Shown here: one piece after another, positions 1-9,700 of the stretch | Numbering within the stretch: the stretch's first letter is position 1 | Layout of the letters: every line of letters starts with the position of its first letter | Assembly: GCA_022360655.1 (NCBI GenBank) | Contig: JAKSCK010000237.1 | Coordinates: forward strand, 1 to 64,000 | Source: Spirochaetales bacterium | Lineage (GTDB): Bacteria > Spirochaetota > Spirochaetia > DSM-2461 | DNA length: 64,000 bases | Direction: 5' to 3' | The notes under the pieces: generated by a model | Databases searched by the model: none | Seen by the model: the letters and a program-made list of their open reading frames with translations, nothing else | What the model was told of the DNA's origin: nothing | Program-made: the position numbers and the translations under genes

Positions 1-206
1 CGCGTGGTCTCTTTCTTCCCTTCCCTGTTCTCTTGCAAAGAACCTCTCGAATGGCCATCTCGTGGGCCGTTCGTTCGGTGCGCTTCGTCGTTGTTGCCGA
101 AGCACGAGGGGGAATCTACACGTCTGAGAGATTTACGTCAATAGTTTTTTTCATAAAATCATTGTTCATTCAAAAATCCTTCTCTAGAGGCGTTTTAAAG
201 CACTTA

Positions 207-240
207 GGAGCAAAAAAGATTTCACAATCTTTTTTGCTCC
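207..240. terminator. Perfect 15-bp inverted repeat with 4-nt loop (GGAGCAAAAAAGATT / AATCTTTTTTGCTCC); terminator-like stem-loop
   Basis: Direct complementarity of 207-221 with 226-240. Confidence 0.65.
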
Positions 241-454
241 CCACCCCGGTGCATCCAAGGAGCAGTCGCGACGGGAAGCTCCGGGGTCGATTTGAACAAA
301 GAAGCGGAATCAAATGAATATAATGAAATGAGATGACGGACAAAATGGCTGTGCTATCTACCGTTGAAAAGGAAATGTGGGGCAATTTACTGCGATTTCA
401 CTATAGGTATCAGTGGTGCATCTCCGATATAAGGAATGAATCACAATCATTAGG

Positions 455-2047
455 ATGGTTATGGGGCTTCTGAGAACGACGGAATCCGTCTATAGGGAAA
501 CCAACGCAAAAAATCTATGGGATGAATTATCCAAGGCCCGTTTGGATTTAGTTGAAGAGAGACGGATCAACCACTCTCTACGAAAACAAGTGAATGGCCT
601 GCTCCACTACATCAATGAGCAGAATCAGCTCAATGAAGATTTGCGCATGCGAATTTCCTTGAATCCAAAGACGGGTCTTCCAAATCACACTCAGCTTGAT
701 GTGGACCTTCAAGAATACTTTGAGCAGCTCACCCATGATTCCAAGGCTCCATCAGGGGCCGTCATCCTGATCAAACTTGATGAGAACTATGACATCATCA
801 CAAAAACACTGAAACCATCGGTGAGTGAATGGGTTCTGTATCAAATCAGCACGCGACTCCAAGAGTTGGCCACAGAGATGACACCGCTTTTTCATACCCG
901 AGATGATGAATTCATTCTGGTTGTCCCTGGAGCCGGAGAACCAGAGAAACTGCAGGGACTATTGGATGATATATGCCGCATCATCTCTCATCCCCATATT
1001 TTTTCGGGTTACCACATCACAATCAATTGTCTTGTTGGTGTGGCCTTCTACCCAATGAATGGATCAACAAAAAGCACTCTCCTGAATAATGCCGATATTG
1101 CTTTGAATCATGCCAAAGCAACTGGAAAGGGCCATGTGTTCTACACGGAAAAAATGCGCGAGGATGTGGTGGAAAAGATGCACATCCAGAACAGCATCAT
1201 CCGAGCTCTAGAAGAACAACCATTAAAGGAGATTGGTCAGCAGTTTTACATCAACCTCCAACCCATAGTAACTGTGAACGCGTTGGTTGATGGGCTACCT
1301 GAGATTGATCGGGTTGATGCAGAAGCCTTGATTCGCTGGAAACATCCTGAAAATGGAAACATCAGTCCTGAGGACTTTATTCCCATTGCGGAAGAAACGG
1401 GGCTCATCATCATTATAGGGAAGTGGGTTCTCTACAATGCCACCGCCCAAATTGAATCGTGGCAGAATACACATCACCTGGACTCACGTCTTGCCATTAA
1501 TGTGTCCCCTCGACAGTTTAAGAACGATGAGCTTTTGGATTCGGTGCGCCGAATCATTGGTTTTCGCAACATCAACCCAGAATGCCTTCAGGTAGAAATC
1601 ACGGAAAACAGTTTTCTTGAAGATCCAGCAGAAGCGGTTCGAAAAATCTTTAAATTGAAAGACTTGGGCATCAGCATTGCCATTGATGATTTTGGTACAG
1701 GGTTTTCTTCCGTAAATTACCTTCGGAAACTCCCAGTGGATGTGGTAAAAATTGATCGTAGCTTTATCACAGACATTGCCACAAACACCCAAGACCGCAA
1801 TTTGGTGAAAGCCATGGTGGCCATGATACAAGAACTGGGATTATCCAGCGTGGTGGAGGGTGTGGAAAATCTTGATCAATTAAAGATTCTCATGGACATG
1901 GGTCTTCAACGATTTCAGGGCTACTACTTTTCCAAACCACTGATGCCAGCTGATTATCTGAGCTACCACAGAAGAAACTGTCCCAAACCATCAGTCATCG
2001 GAAGCGAACAATCTCAGGATTATCAAAAAATACCTGTGCAGGTTTAA
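455..2047 (+). CDS. GGDEF-EAL domain protein, likely c-di-GMP phosphodiesterase with degenerate GGDEF (RDDEF)
   Basis: 530-aa ORF; EALIRW, IAEETGLI, IDDFGTGFSSVNYLRKLPVDVVKIDRSFI motifs; GGDEF position reads RDDEF. Confidence 0.9.
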   Translation: MVMGLLRTTESVYRETNAKNLWDELSKARLDLVEERRINHSLRKQVNGLLHYINEQNQLNEDLRMRISLNPKTGLPNHTQLDVDLQEYFEQLTHDSKAPSGAVILIKLDENYDIITKTLKPSVSEWVLYQISTRLQELATEMTPLFHTRDDEFILVVPGAGEPEKLQGLLDDICRIISHPHIFSGYHITINCLVGVAFYPMNGSTKSTLLNNADIALNHAKATGKGHVFYTEKMREDVVEKMHIQNSIIRALEEQPLKEIGQQFYINLQPIVTVNALVDGLPEIDRVDAEALIRWKHPENGNISPEDFIPIAEETGLIIIIGKWVLYNATAQIESWQNTHHLDSRLAINVSPRQFKNDELLDSVRRIIGFRNINPECLQVEITENSFLEDPAEAVRKIFKLKDLGISIAIDDFGTGFSSVNYLRKLPVDVVKIDRSFITDIATNTQDRNLVKAMVAMIQELGLSSVVEGVENLDQLKILMDMGLQRFQGYYFSKPLMPADYLSYHRRNCPKPSVIGSEQSQDYQKIPVQV

Positions 2048-2075
2048 ACCTGAAAGCCCACTCTGAAATTTTTGT

Positions 2076-2447
2076 TCATGGTTCTTTTCGAACCGTGGCA
2101 CGGCAGGAGACTCCACCGTCTTCATCTTCTAAAAACCGGATTTCCCCTTCCACCCTTTTTCGATAATGCGCAAAAACCCAATTTGCCACAGCATCATTGA
2201 GCTCATCTTCTCCTAAATCCAGTTCTTCTAGGGGGTAACCAGCATAGCCATCCAGTCCCTTTTGAGGCCGAAATGCCCAAAGGGCAAAAACACCGGCCCA
2301 CAATGTGAGAACACCGGCAACAATAAGAATCTCAACAAGAGGGGCTAAAGAGGTTTTTCCTGTCCATTGAACAAGAGCAAATATAAAACCAAAACTGGCA
2401 ATAAAAATACTGAAGAGGGCAACAGGCTTCTTCCAGTTGATCTTCAT
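2076..2447 (-). CDS. Small membrane protein (two predicted TM segments)
   Basis: ORF 2076..2528; likely start at 2447 (MKINWKKPVALFSIFIASFGFIFALVQWTG), just after the upstream gene's stop. Confidence 0.6.
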   Translation of the reverse strand: MKINWKKPVALFSIFIASFGFIFALVQWTGKTSLAPLVEILIVAGVLTLWAGVFALWAFRPQKGLDGYAGYPLEELDLGEDELNDAVANWVFAHYRKRVEGEIRFLEDEDGGVSCRATVRKEP

Positions 2448-2481
2448 GAACACACTCCGATGCGTTATCAATGCACTTCTA

Positions 2482-3822
2482 CTATTCGTGCTTATCGAGT
2501 CCAGGAGGCATAATCTCCTCCAACTCAAGCATTTCTTTAGTCAAATCTCGAATTCGTGAACGCAAGAGAAAGACACAATCTGTTTTCCGAGCATAACCAC
2601 GAACAACATCTTCAGCCAGGGCTTTGCAAGATGGAGCCCCGCAAGAACCACAATCCAGGCCAGGGAGTTCTTCTGCAATTCTATCCATTTGGGCCATTTT
2701 GGCCATGGCTGTTTCTAAATCATCATCAAGAGAAAAAACTGGCATGGGGGGAATGTTCAAGGGAAGGCCCAAATCCACATCCCCGGTGTTGATATCATGG
2801 TTCCATTCGGAATTGAGGGATTCTGATGGAAGGGGATTCTCTTCAATGCGGTCCATTTCTTCGATTGATCGAATCCGCGCTCGAGCAAGATAGGGATTGG
2901 TAACTGTGAGTGGCCCCCCCACACAGCCTCCAGGACAGGCCATCAATTCGAGGAAGGCAATGTCCTCCAACCGATCATCTTCGAGAGCTTCCAGAACCTC
3001 TAAAACCGCATCAATGCCATCCGCGGCTAAGGTTTCTCCCAATCCAGCTCCTTCGGCTTCACCTTCCGCACGAGCCCAAGAAACCCCCCGGAACCCTGCT
3101 TCTGAACGATGTGGAACTTCGGCCTCTTCTCGAGAAATGGCAGAAACCTCTTCTTGAAGGGGTCGCCAAATCTCATTGAAACCAATCACACCATCCACTG
3201 CCGAATCTTCATCTCCAAGAGGATCTCGGGTGGCCGTCACCTTTGCGGCACAGGGTGAAATAAAGAAAATTCCCAGTTTCCGGCCTTCATTCTTATAGCG
3301 CTCACGTGCAAGTCGTGCCGCAATTTCCATAGGTGAACGGATGGGAATCACCCGATCCAACAAATCTGGAAATCGGTTTCGAATCAAACGAACAACAGCT
3401 GGACATGAGGAGGAAATGAGAGACCCTTCCCCAGCATGGGCCTCCCGGTAGGCACGAGTGGCCCGACTCACCGCTTCCGCCGCAAAAGCCACTTCCAAAC
3501 AGGCATCAAAACCCAGTCGAATCAAGGCTTCCAAAACATGATCTGGTGCAGTACCGCGGGGGAATTGGCCATAGAGTGCCGGTGCAGGAAGAGCCACCGT
3601 GAAATCATACTCTTCAAAACAGGGTAAACCATCGGAATGAGCCCGCTTTGCCCGAAAGGGACAACGACGAATGCATGCACCACAGTCCACACAACGCTCT
3701 TCTATAATGTAGGCCTTGCCTTTTTTGACACGAATGGCTTCTGTTGGGCAGGCCTTGAGACAGTTCGTGCAACCACGACAGAGAGATTCTTCAAGTCGCA
3801 CGGAATGAAAACGACTCAGCAT
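2482..3822 (-). CDS. [FeFe]-hydrogenase-like Fe-S protein (ferredoxin domain, hydrogenase large-subunit-like domain, C-terminal 4-Cys Fe-S motif)
   Basis: CRGCTNCLKACP and CVDCGACIRRCP ferredoxin motifs; SSSCPAVVRL, ISPCAAK, MACPGGCVGGP; C-terminal LDCGSCGAPSCKALAEDVV. Start taken at MLSRFHSV. Confidence 0.85.
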   Translation of the reverse strand: MLSRFHSVRLEESLCRGCTNCLKACPTEAIRVKKGKAYIIEERCVDCGACIRRCPFRAKRAHSDGLPCFEEYDFTVALPAPALYGQFPRGTAPDHVLEALIRLGFDACLEVAFAAEAVSRATRAYREAHAGEGSLISSSCPAVVRLIRNRFPDLLDRVIPIRSPMEIAARLARERYKNEGRKLGIFFISPCAAKVTATRDPLGDEDSAVDGVIGFNEIWRPLQEEVSAISREEAEVPHRSEAGFRGVSWARAEGEAEGAGLGETLAADGIDAVLEVLEALEDDRLEDIAFLELMACPGGCVGGPLTVTNPYLARARIRSIEEMDRIEENPLPSESLNSEWNHDINTGDVDLGLPLNIPPMPVFSLDDDLETAMAKMAQMDRIAEELPGLDCGSCGAPSCKALAEDVVRGYARKTDCVFLLRSRIRDLTKEMLELEEIMPPGLDKHE

Positions 3823-4238
3823 GGGGATTCCCCCATGATCATCAGAGAAAAAAATATTAAGAAGCTCATCATCATTTTTCACCATGCCTCAACGTTACAG
3901 GACCGTAGGGGCAAAACATGCACTGAGATTTAAACACTGCAGTGCTCATCTTTCTGCATAGAAGATTTGGGAGCCCATACCGGTGGAAACAATACCATGG
4001 TCCAAAATCGTACCAGAGTTCTGGAGCCATCAGTAGAAATTTCTTCATCCCAAAAGTCTTGGGCTTTCCCCCATCAAAATCCCAGAATTATTTATGGCAA
4101 ACATTTTTAATTATTTACATCAAAATATTTTACAAAAAAATAATTGCAATACCCTTCCATCATGAGTCATGAGACAGGAGAGTCAAACACAAAAAAAACA
4201 GATTTTTTCTCCCAAAGAGACGGCGTAAAGCCAAAAAA

Positions 4239-4670
4239 TCAGTCTTCTCTACCCCCAAGATGCTGGGACATACGCACGGTGGTTCCTTGCCCCGGAACAG
4301 ATTCAATACTCAGCTCATCCACATTCCGTCGGATATTGGGCAGGCCCATCCCTGCACCAAAACCCAATTCACGTGCAGCATCAGATGCCGTAGACCACCC
4401 TTCCGTCATGGCCAACTCAATATCCGCAATTCCTGGGCCCTGGTCATGAAATTCCATTTCAATGCAGTCTGGGCCTATATCCACCCGAGTCGTTCCGCCA
4501 CCACCATGAATCACCATATTGATTTCGGCTTCATACATGGCAATGGCCGTCCGCTTAATCAAGGGGCTGGGCAAACCCAGTTGCCGGAGTTTCTTTTTTA
4601 TGTCGCTGCTTGCAGCCCCCGCAGATCCATAATCGTCACCGCTGATGGCATAGGTATAAGTCATGCACAC
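4239..4670 (-). CDS. Anti-sigma factor-type (RsbW-like) HATPase_c_2 ATP-binding protein
   Basis: 143 aa; YEAEINMVIHGGGG (N-box-like), DQGPGIADIELAMTEGWSTASDAARELGFGAGMGLPNIRR (G-boxes). Confidence 0.8.
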   Translation of the reverse strand: MCMTYTYAISGDDYGSAGAASSDIKKKLRQLGLPSPLIKRTAIAMYEAEINMVIHGGGGTTRVDIGPDCIEMEFHDQGPGIADIELAMTEGWSTASDAARELGFGAGMGLPNIRRNVDELSIESVPGQGTTVRMSQHLGGRED

Positions 4671-4816
4671 CCCTTGTTTCTAACTGGCTTAGAAGCGAGT
4701 TAGAGCTCAAAAGAGAGCAATGCCGGCTAGTATAACGTCAGAATAGGTCATTGACCACCATGAGGGGCGCGCTCTACCTTTATGGTGGAAATATTATACG
4801 CTTGGAGTGCACATAT

Positions 4817-6280
4817 ATGAATTACTTCAGTTCCTTGCCCTTCCGGGAACAGATTGGCCAGCTCGGAACCTGTCGTTTTATGAACGCAGACGAGTTCAAC
4901 GGGACCGACGCCCTCTCTGGCGCCCGGATCGTCATCCTTGGTTGCGGCGCCCAGGGACTGAATCAAGGTCTTAACCTCCGTGACTCAGGACTTGATGTGG
5001 CCTACGCCCTCCGCCCTGAAGCCATCGCTGAAAAACGCGCCTCTTTCACCAGCGCCAGTGAAAATGGCTTCACCGTTGGAACCTTTGAAGAGCTTCTTCC
5101 CACCGCTGATTTGGTGATGAACCTCACCCCCGATAAACAGCATACTAAGGTTGTGAGCAAGGCCATTCCTCTGATGAAGAAGGGTTCTGTTTTGGCCTAC
5201 TCCCATGGTTTCAACATAGTGGAAGAAGGTTTGCAGGTTCGCGAAGACATCACCGTCATCATGGTGGCTCCCAAGTCCCCAGGTTCCGAAGTTCGTGAAG
5301 AATATAAACGCGGATTTGGTGTTCCCACCCTCATCGCCGTTCACCCCGCCAACGACCCTGAAGGAAAGGGTTGGGATGTGGCCAAAGCCTATGCCGTTGG
5401 CCTGGGTTCCAACCGCGCTGGCGTGCTGGCCTCTTCCTTTGTTGCCGAGGTAAAATCCGACCTCATGGGAGAGCAAACCATTCTTTGTGGAATGCTCCAG
5501 GCCGGCAGCATCCTCTGTTATGACAAAATGATTGCCGATGGAGTGGATGAACGACGAGCCGCTTCCCTCATCCAGTTTGGTTGGGAAGGCATCACCGAAG
5601 CCCTCAAGCATGGCGGCATCACCCACATGATGGATCGTCTCTCCAACCCAGCCAAAATCCGGGCCGCAGCACTCGCAGAGCAGCTCAAGCCCATCATGAA
5701 GGATTTGTACTACAAGCACATGGATGACATCATCTCCGGTGAATTCTCCCGGGTCATGATGGAAGACTGGGCCGTTGGTGACAAAGACCTTCTCACTTGG
5801 CGGGAAGACACCGGGGCCACCGCCTTTGAAAAGGCCGCTCCCGCTGATCGCCTCCACTCCCAAGACTATTTTGATGAAGGTGTGGTCATGGTGGCCATGG
5901 TGAAAGCCGGTGTGGAACTGGCCTTTGAAGCCATGGTGGCTTCCGGCATCAAAGAAGAATCCGCCTACTACGAATCCCTCCATGAGCTTCCCCTCATTGC
6001 CAACCTCATCAGCCGCAAGAAGCTCTATGAGATGAATCGTGTCATTTCCGACACCGCAGAGTATGGTAACTACCTGTTCTCCCGCCCCTGCGTTCCTCTT
6101 TTGGCAGATTTCATGGCCGCGCTCAAACCTGGCGACCTTGGAAGCATCATCCCCGCCAACACTCCCATCAAAGATGAAGAGTTGATTGCCGTCAATGACG
6201 CCATTGCCAACCATCCCATTGAGACCGTCGGAAAAGTTCTGCGTTCCAAAATGAAAGGAAAGAAGGCCCTCGCCATCTAA
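4817..6280 (+). CDS. ilvC: Ketol-acid reductoisomerase, class II (E. coli IlvC type)
   Basis: [27 protein letters not shown]...[28 protein letters not shown] closely resembles E. coli IlvC; start at 4817 from that resemblance. Confidence 0.96.
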   Translation: MNYFSSLPFREQIGQLGTCRFMNADEFNGTDALSGARIVILGCGAQGLNQGLNLRDSGLDVAYALRPEAIAEKRASFTSASENGFTVGTFEELLPTADLVMNLTPDKQHTKVVSKAIPLMKKGSVLAYSHGFNIVEEGLQVREDITVIMVAPKSPGSEVREEYKRGFGVPTLIAVHPANDPEGKGWDVAKAYAVGLGSNRAGVLASSFVAEVKSDLMGEQTILCGMLQAGSILCYDKMIADGVDERRAASLIQFGWEGITEALKHGGITHMMDRLSNPAKIRAAALAEQLKPIMKDLYYKHMDDIISGEFSRVMMEDWAVGDKDLLTWREDTGATAFEKAAPADRLHSQDYFDEGVVMVAMVKAGVELAFEAMVASGIKEESAYYESLHELPLIANLISRKKLYEMNRVISDTAEYGNYLFSRPCVPLLADFMAALKPGDLGSIIPANTPIKDEELIAVNDAIANHPIETVGKVLRSKMKGKKALAI

Positions 6281-6302
6281 ACCATTTCATCCATGAATCA
6301 CC

Positions 6303-6340
6303 AAGCCCTGGTTTTCTCAAGCCAGGGCTTTTTTCTTTTT
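6303..6340 (+). terminator. Rho-independent terminator after ilvC
   Basis: AAGCCCTGG/CCAGGGCTT 9-bp stem followed by TTTTCTTTTT. Confidence 0.9.
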
Positions 6341-6495
6341 TGGGCGTCCCCAGGCCGCTCTGCGCCCTGGGCCGGGCTGCTCCGGGTTCCGCTCTCGCTT
6401 CATCCGCTCCTCGCCTCCGGCTCCTCCCGGACGCCTCCGGCGCCCTCCATATCCCTGACGCAGTCGAGAACCATGGCAACGCTTGCTCAAACATG
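6341..6495 (+). repeat. Dispersed intergenic repeat family 1, copy 1
   Basis: TGGGCG-[hairpin CCCAGG/CCTGGG]-CGGGCTGCTCCGGGTTCCGCTCTCGCTTCATCCG ... TATCCCTGACGCAG...GAGAACCATG; shared with 17534 and 20599. Confidence 0.85.
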
Positions 6496-6723
6496 GCCCA
6501 ATTTTTCTTCTTGGTAATTTTATATTACAATATTGATAATGTTTTTTGCCTCTCATCCACTTCTGACAAAGTTCCTTCTCCAAAATTGTCCTCAAAACAG
6601 TTGTTCCTTTGTGTGAAGGAGAGAAGAAGGGTCATGTTTTTTTCACGAAGAACACAAGGAAGAAAAGGGTTCTAAACAATTACTGACTAAATTGGTTAGG
6701 AATAATTGAAAGGGAGATCTCAT

Positions 6724-9700
6724 ATGTGCATTAGGAACACGAAGAAAATTGGTTTTATTCTGATAGCATTCCTTTCTTTCCTACTCTTTTCATGCAATAT
6801 CAATCTTCCAACATTTCCAAAAGAGCATATTGATGCATCCCTCTCCGCCATCACCATCACAGCCGGAGGGGCTCCTCAAACTCTTGAACCCACATTCAAT
6901 CCCAACACCACAGAATATAGAGTCCGTGTTCCTCTCGGAACAACGTCCATCGTATTCACTGGTGTAACTTCCAGTCGAGTGGCAGAATTTGATGAAGATA
7001 ACTTCATTGGTTTTGCCGCTGATGGTACAACACGACTCACCCTGACTCAAAATGAAAACACTGTTCAAGTTGATGGCCTACAACGTGGCAATAACACGCT
7101 TTCCGTTAAAATCGTGGCCGAAGATGGAAGAACAGAAATCACCTATCAACTCACCATTGTTGTCACTCCAAGCCAATTAGCTTTGCGTTGGAATGATGAC
7201 CAAGCCGCAGTAACAGAAGAAGATACGGTGAATGGCCGTGCCATCACCTTCCGACTTGAGAACGTAGACCTGGCAACGGCTGGAATTACTGTGAATGTTC
7301 CTCTCATCATTGCAGACCCGGACAATCAAATTGAAACCAGTGCCACCACCTTCCTCACCTTCTCTTCCGGAGATCCCACTCCTGTGCTCACCATTACCGG
7401 TGAAGCGGATGATGATGGAAATACAGACAATGAAATGGCCACCATCTCCTTTGGAACGCCATCCATCACTGGCACGAATGCCACAAACTACACCTTCCCA
7501 GCCCCAACATCCAGCATACAAATCACCGTTGTGGATGATGATGCCATAACCGTCATTCCATCATTGAGTTCCACTTCCATAACAGAAGGCGGAACAACCA
7601 CTCTCAGCTTCACCCTGCAAAATCCTGATACGCGAACAGTGACCATTACACCCACAGCCACAGGACTCACATTTGCTCCAGCAACGATTGATTTAGACAG
7701 CACCACAAGTACAGGAACCATCACCGTTACATCAACAGAGAACACCACAGATGAACCTGACCAAAATATCAACATTGCTCTGGCATCGTCAGTCTCAGAA
7801 ATATCCGTCGCACCATCAAGTCTCACCCTGACAGTAGAAGACAATGATCTTCCAACACCAACGGGACTCCGAGCAGGAGAAGGAGATGCAGAGGTTGTCC
7901 TTTCTTGGAACCGTGTCCAAGGCGCATCTGAATACCAGATTTATCGTGCTTCAGGCGGAAATCCTGCAGCCCGGCTCACCACAACTCCAGCGGTTATAAC
8001 AACCACAACGTACACAGACACAACGGTCACAAATGGAACCACCTACACCTACACTGTACGAGCCCTTAGTTCAACAGAATCGAGTGATGACAGCACCTCC
8101 ATCACAGCCACTCCTGCTGCACCCCCTCCAGCCACGACTCTTGGACTAGCATGGACCGATGATGGAGCTGCCGTCACAGAAGAAGACACGACTAATGGCA
8201 GAACCATCACCTTTAACCTGACAGGTGCTGACCTTACAACGGCAGGAATTTCTGTGACCATTCCAGTCACAATCACCGATGCTGGAAACCAGATTGGTTC
8301 CGGATCGGTCACAAGCCTCAACTTCTCAGCAGCAACACCAACCCCATCCATCACCTTAACAGGGCGGGCAACAGATGATGGGAATACTGTGAATGAGCAA
8401 GTCAGCATTACCTTTGGAACACCCACCGTCACAGGTGCAAATGCGGCAAACTACACCTTCCCAGCGCCAACCCAAACCATTCAGTTCAATGTCATGGATG
8501 ATGATGCAACTGCTGTTGGGGCATCTCTCAGCCCCGTCACAGTAAGAGAAGGGGGAACATCCACCCTCACCCTTACTCTGCAAAATCCCGATGCAAGAAT
8601 CGTCACCATCACACCAACCGCAACTGGCGTGACATTTGCTCCAGCCACAGTGGACTTGGATAGTACAACCAGTAGTGCAACCATCACTGTGACAACAACG
8701 GATGATTCAAATGATGAAGCAGACAACAACGTCGCCATAGCCTTAGCATCTTCCATTCCAGCAATCACCGTTGTTCCTACAAGTGTGACTTTAACGGTTG
8801 AAGATGATGATTTACCTGTTCCAACTGGCGTCACTGCCGTTGCTGGAAATCAGCAAATCACACTTTCTTGGAGCAGTGTAACAGGAGCAACAGAATACCA
8901 GATATATCGTGCATCTGGAGGAAATCCTGCGGCTCGAGTCACCACCACTCCAGCAACATTAACCTCCACAACCTACATCGATACAGGCCTCACTAATGGC
9001 ACAGCCTACACCTATACTGTACGGGCCATCAGTGCAACAGAATCCAGTGTCGACAGCGCCACAGCTTCCGCCACCCCAGCACCCCCAGCCGCCACAGCCA
9101 TTACTCTGTCCTTCACAGATGATGGAGCGACGGTCACGGAACAAGACACCACAAATGGCAGAACCATCACCTTCCAACTGAATAATGTGAACCTTGCAAC
9201 GGCAAATATCAGTGTGAACCTCCCTGTTACCATTACCGATGCAGGGAATCAAATTGGAGGAGGGACCGTCACTTCTCTCAGCTTCAGCTCTGCCACTCCA
9301 ACACCTTCCATCACCCTCACCGGTCGTGCCACTGATGATGGAAATAGTGTGAATGAACAGGTCACCATAGGATTTGGAACTCCCACACTCACTGGAACAG
9401 ATGCCGCTTTGTATTCCTTCGCGGCTCCCACTCAAACCATTCAGTTCAATGTCATGGATGATGATGTGACCGCTGTTGGAGCATCACTCAGCCCCGTCAC
9501 AGTGATAGAAGGGGGAACCTCCACCCTCACCCTCACTCTACAGAATCCCGATACAAGAACCGTCACCATCACACCAACAGCAACTGGAGTCACATTTGCT
9601 CCAGCCACAGTGGACTTGGACAGTACAACCAGTACCGCAACCATCACGGTGACAGCAACAGACAACACAACGGATGAAGCCAACAGAAATGTCTCCATTG

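Noticed and set aside
1-120. Possible end of a gene or RNA at the left edge
   Set aside because: Too short and no recognisable motif; cannot be supported without upstream sequence
280-300. GTTCAAATC (minus strand), T-arm-like sequence suggestive of a tRNA
   Set aside because: Flanks do not form a T-stem, and no acceptor or anticodon arm could be drawn
4985-6214. 409-aa minus-strand ORF antisense to ilvC
   Set aside because: Complete overlap with a clear ilvC; Gly/His-rich shadow-frame composition
6192-6675. Short ORFs over repeat copy 1 (and 17525..17710 over copy 2) sharing DEARAxPGAARRE-like peptides
   Set aside because: Similarity arises from the non-coding DNA repeat; no initiation signals
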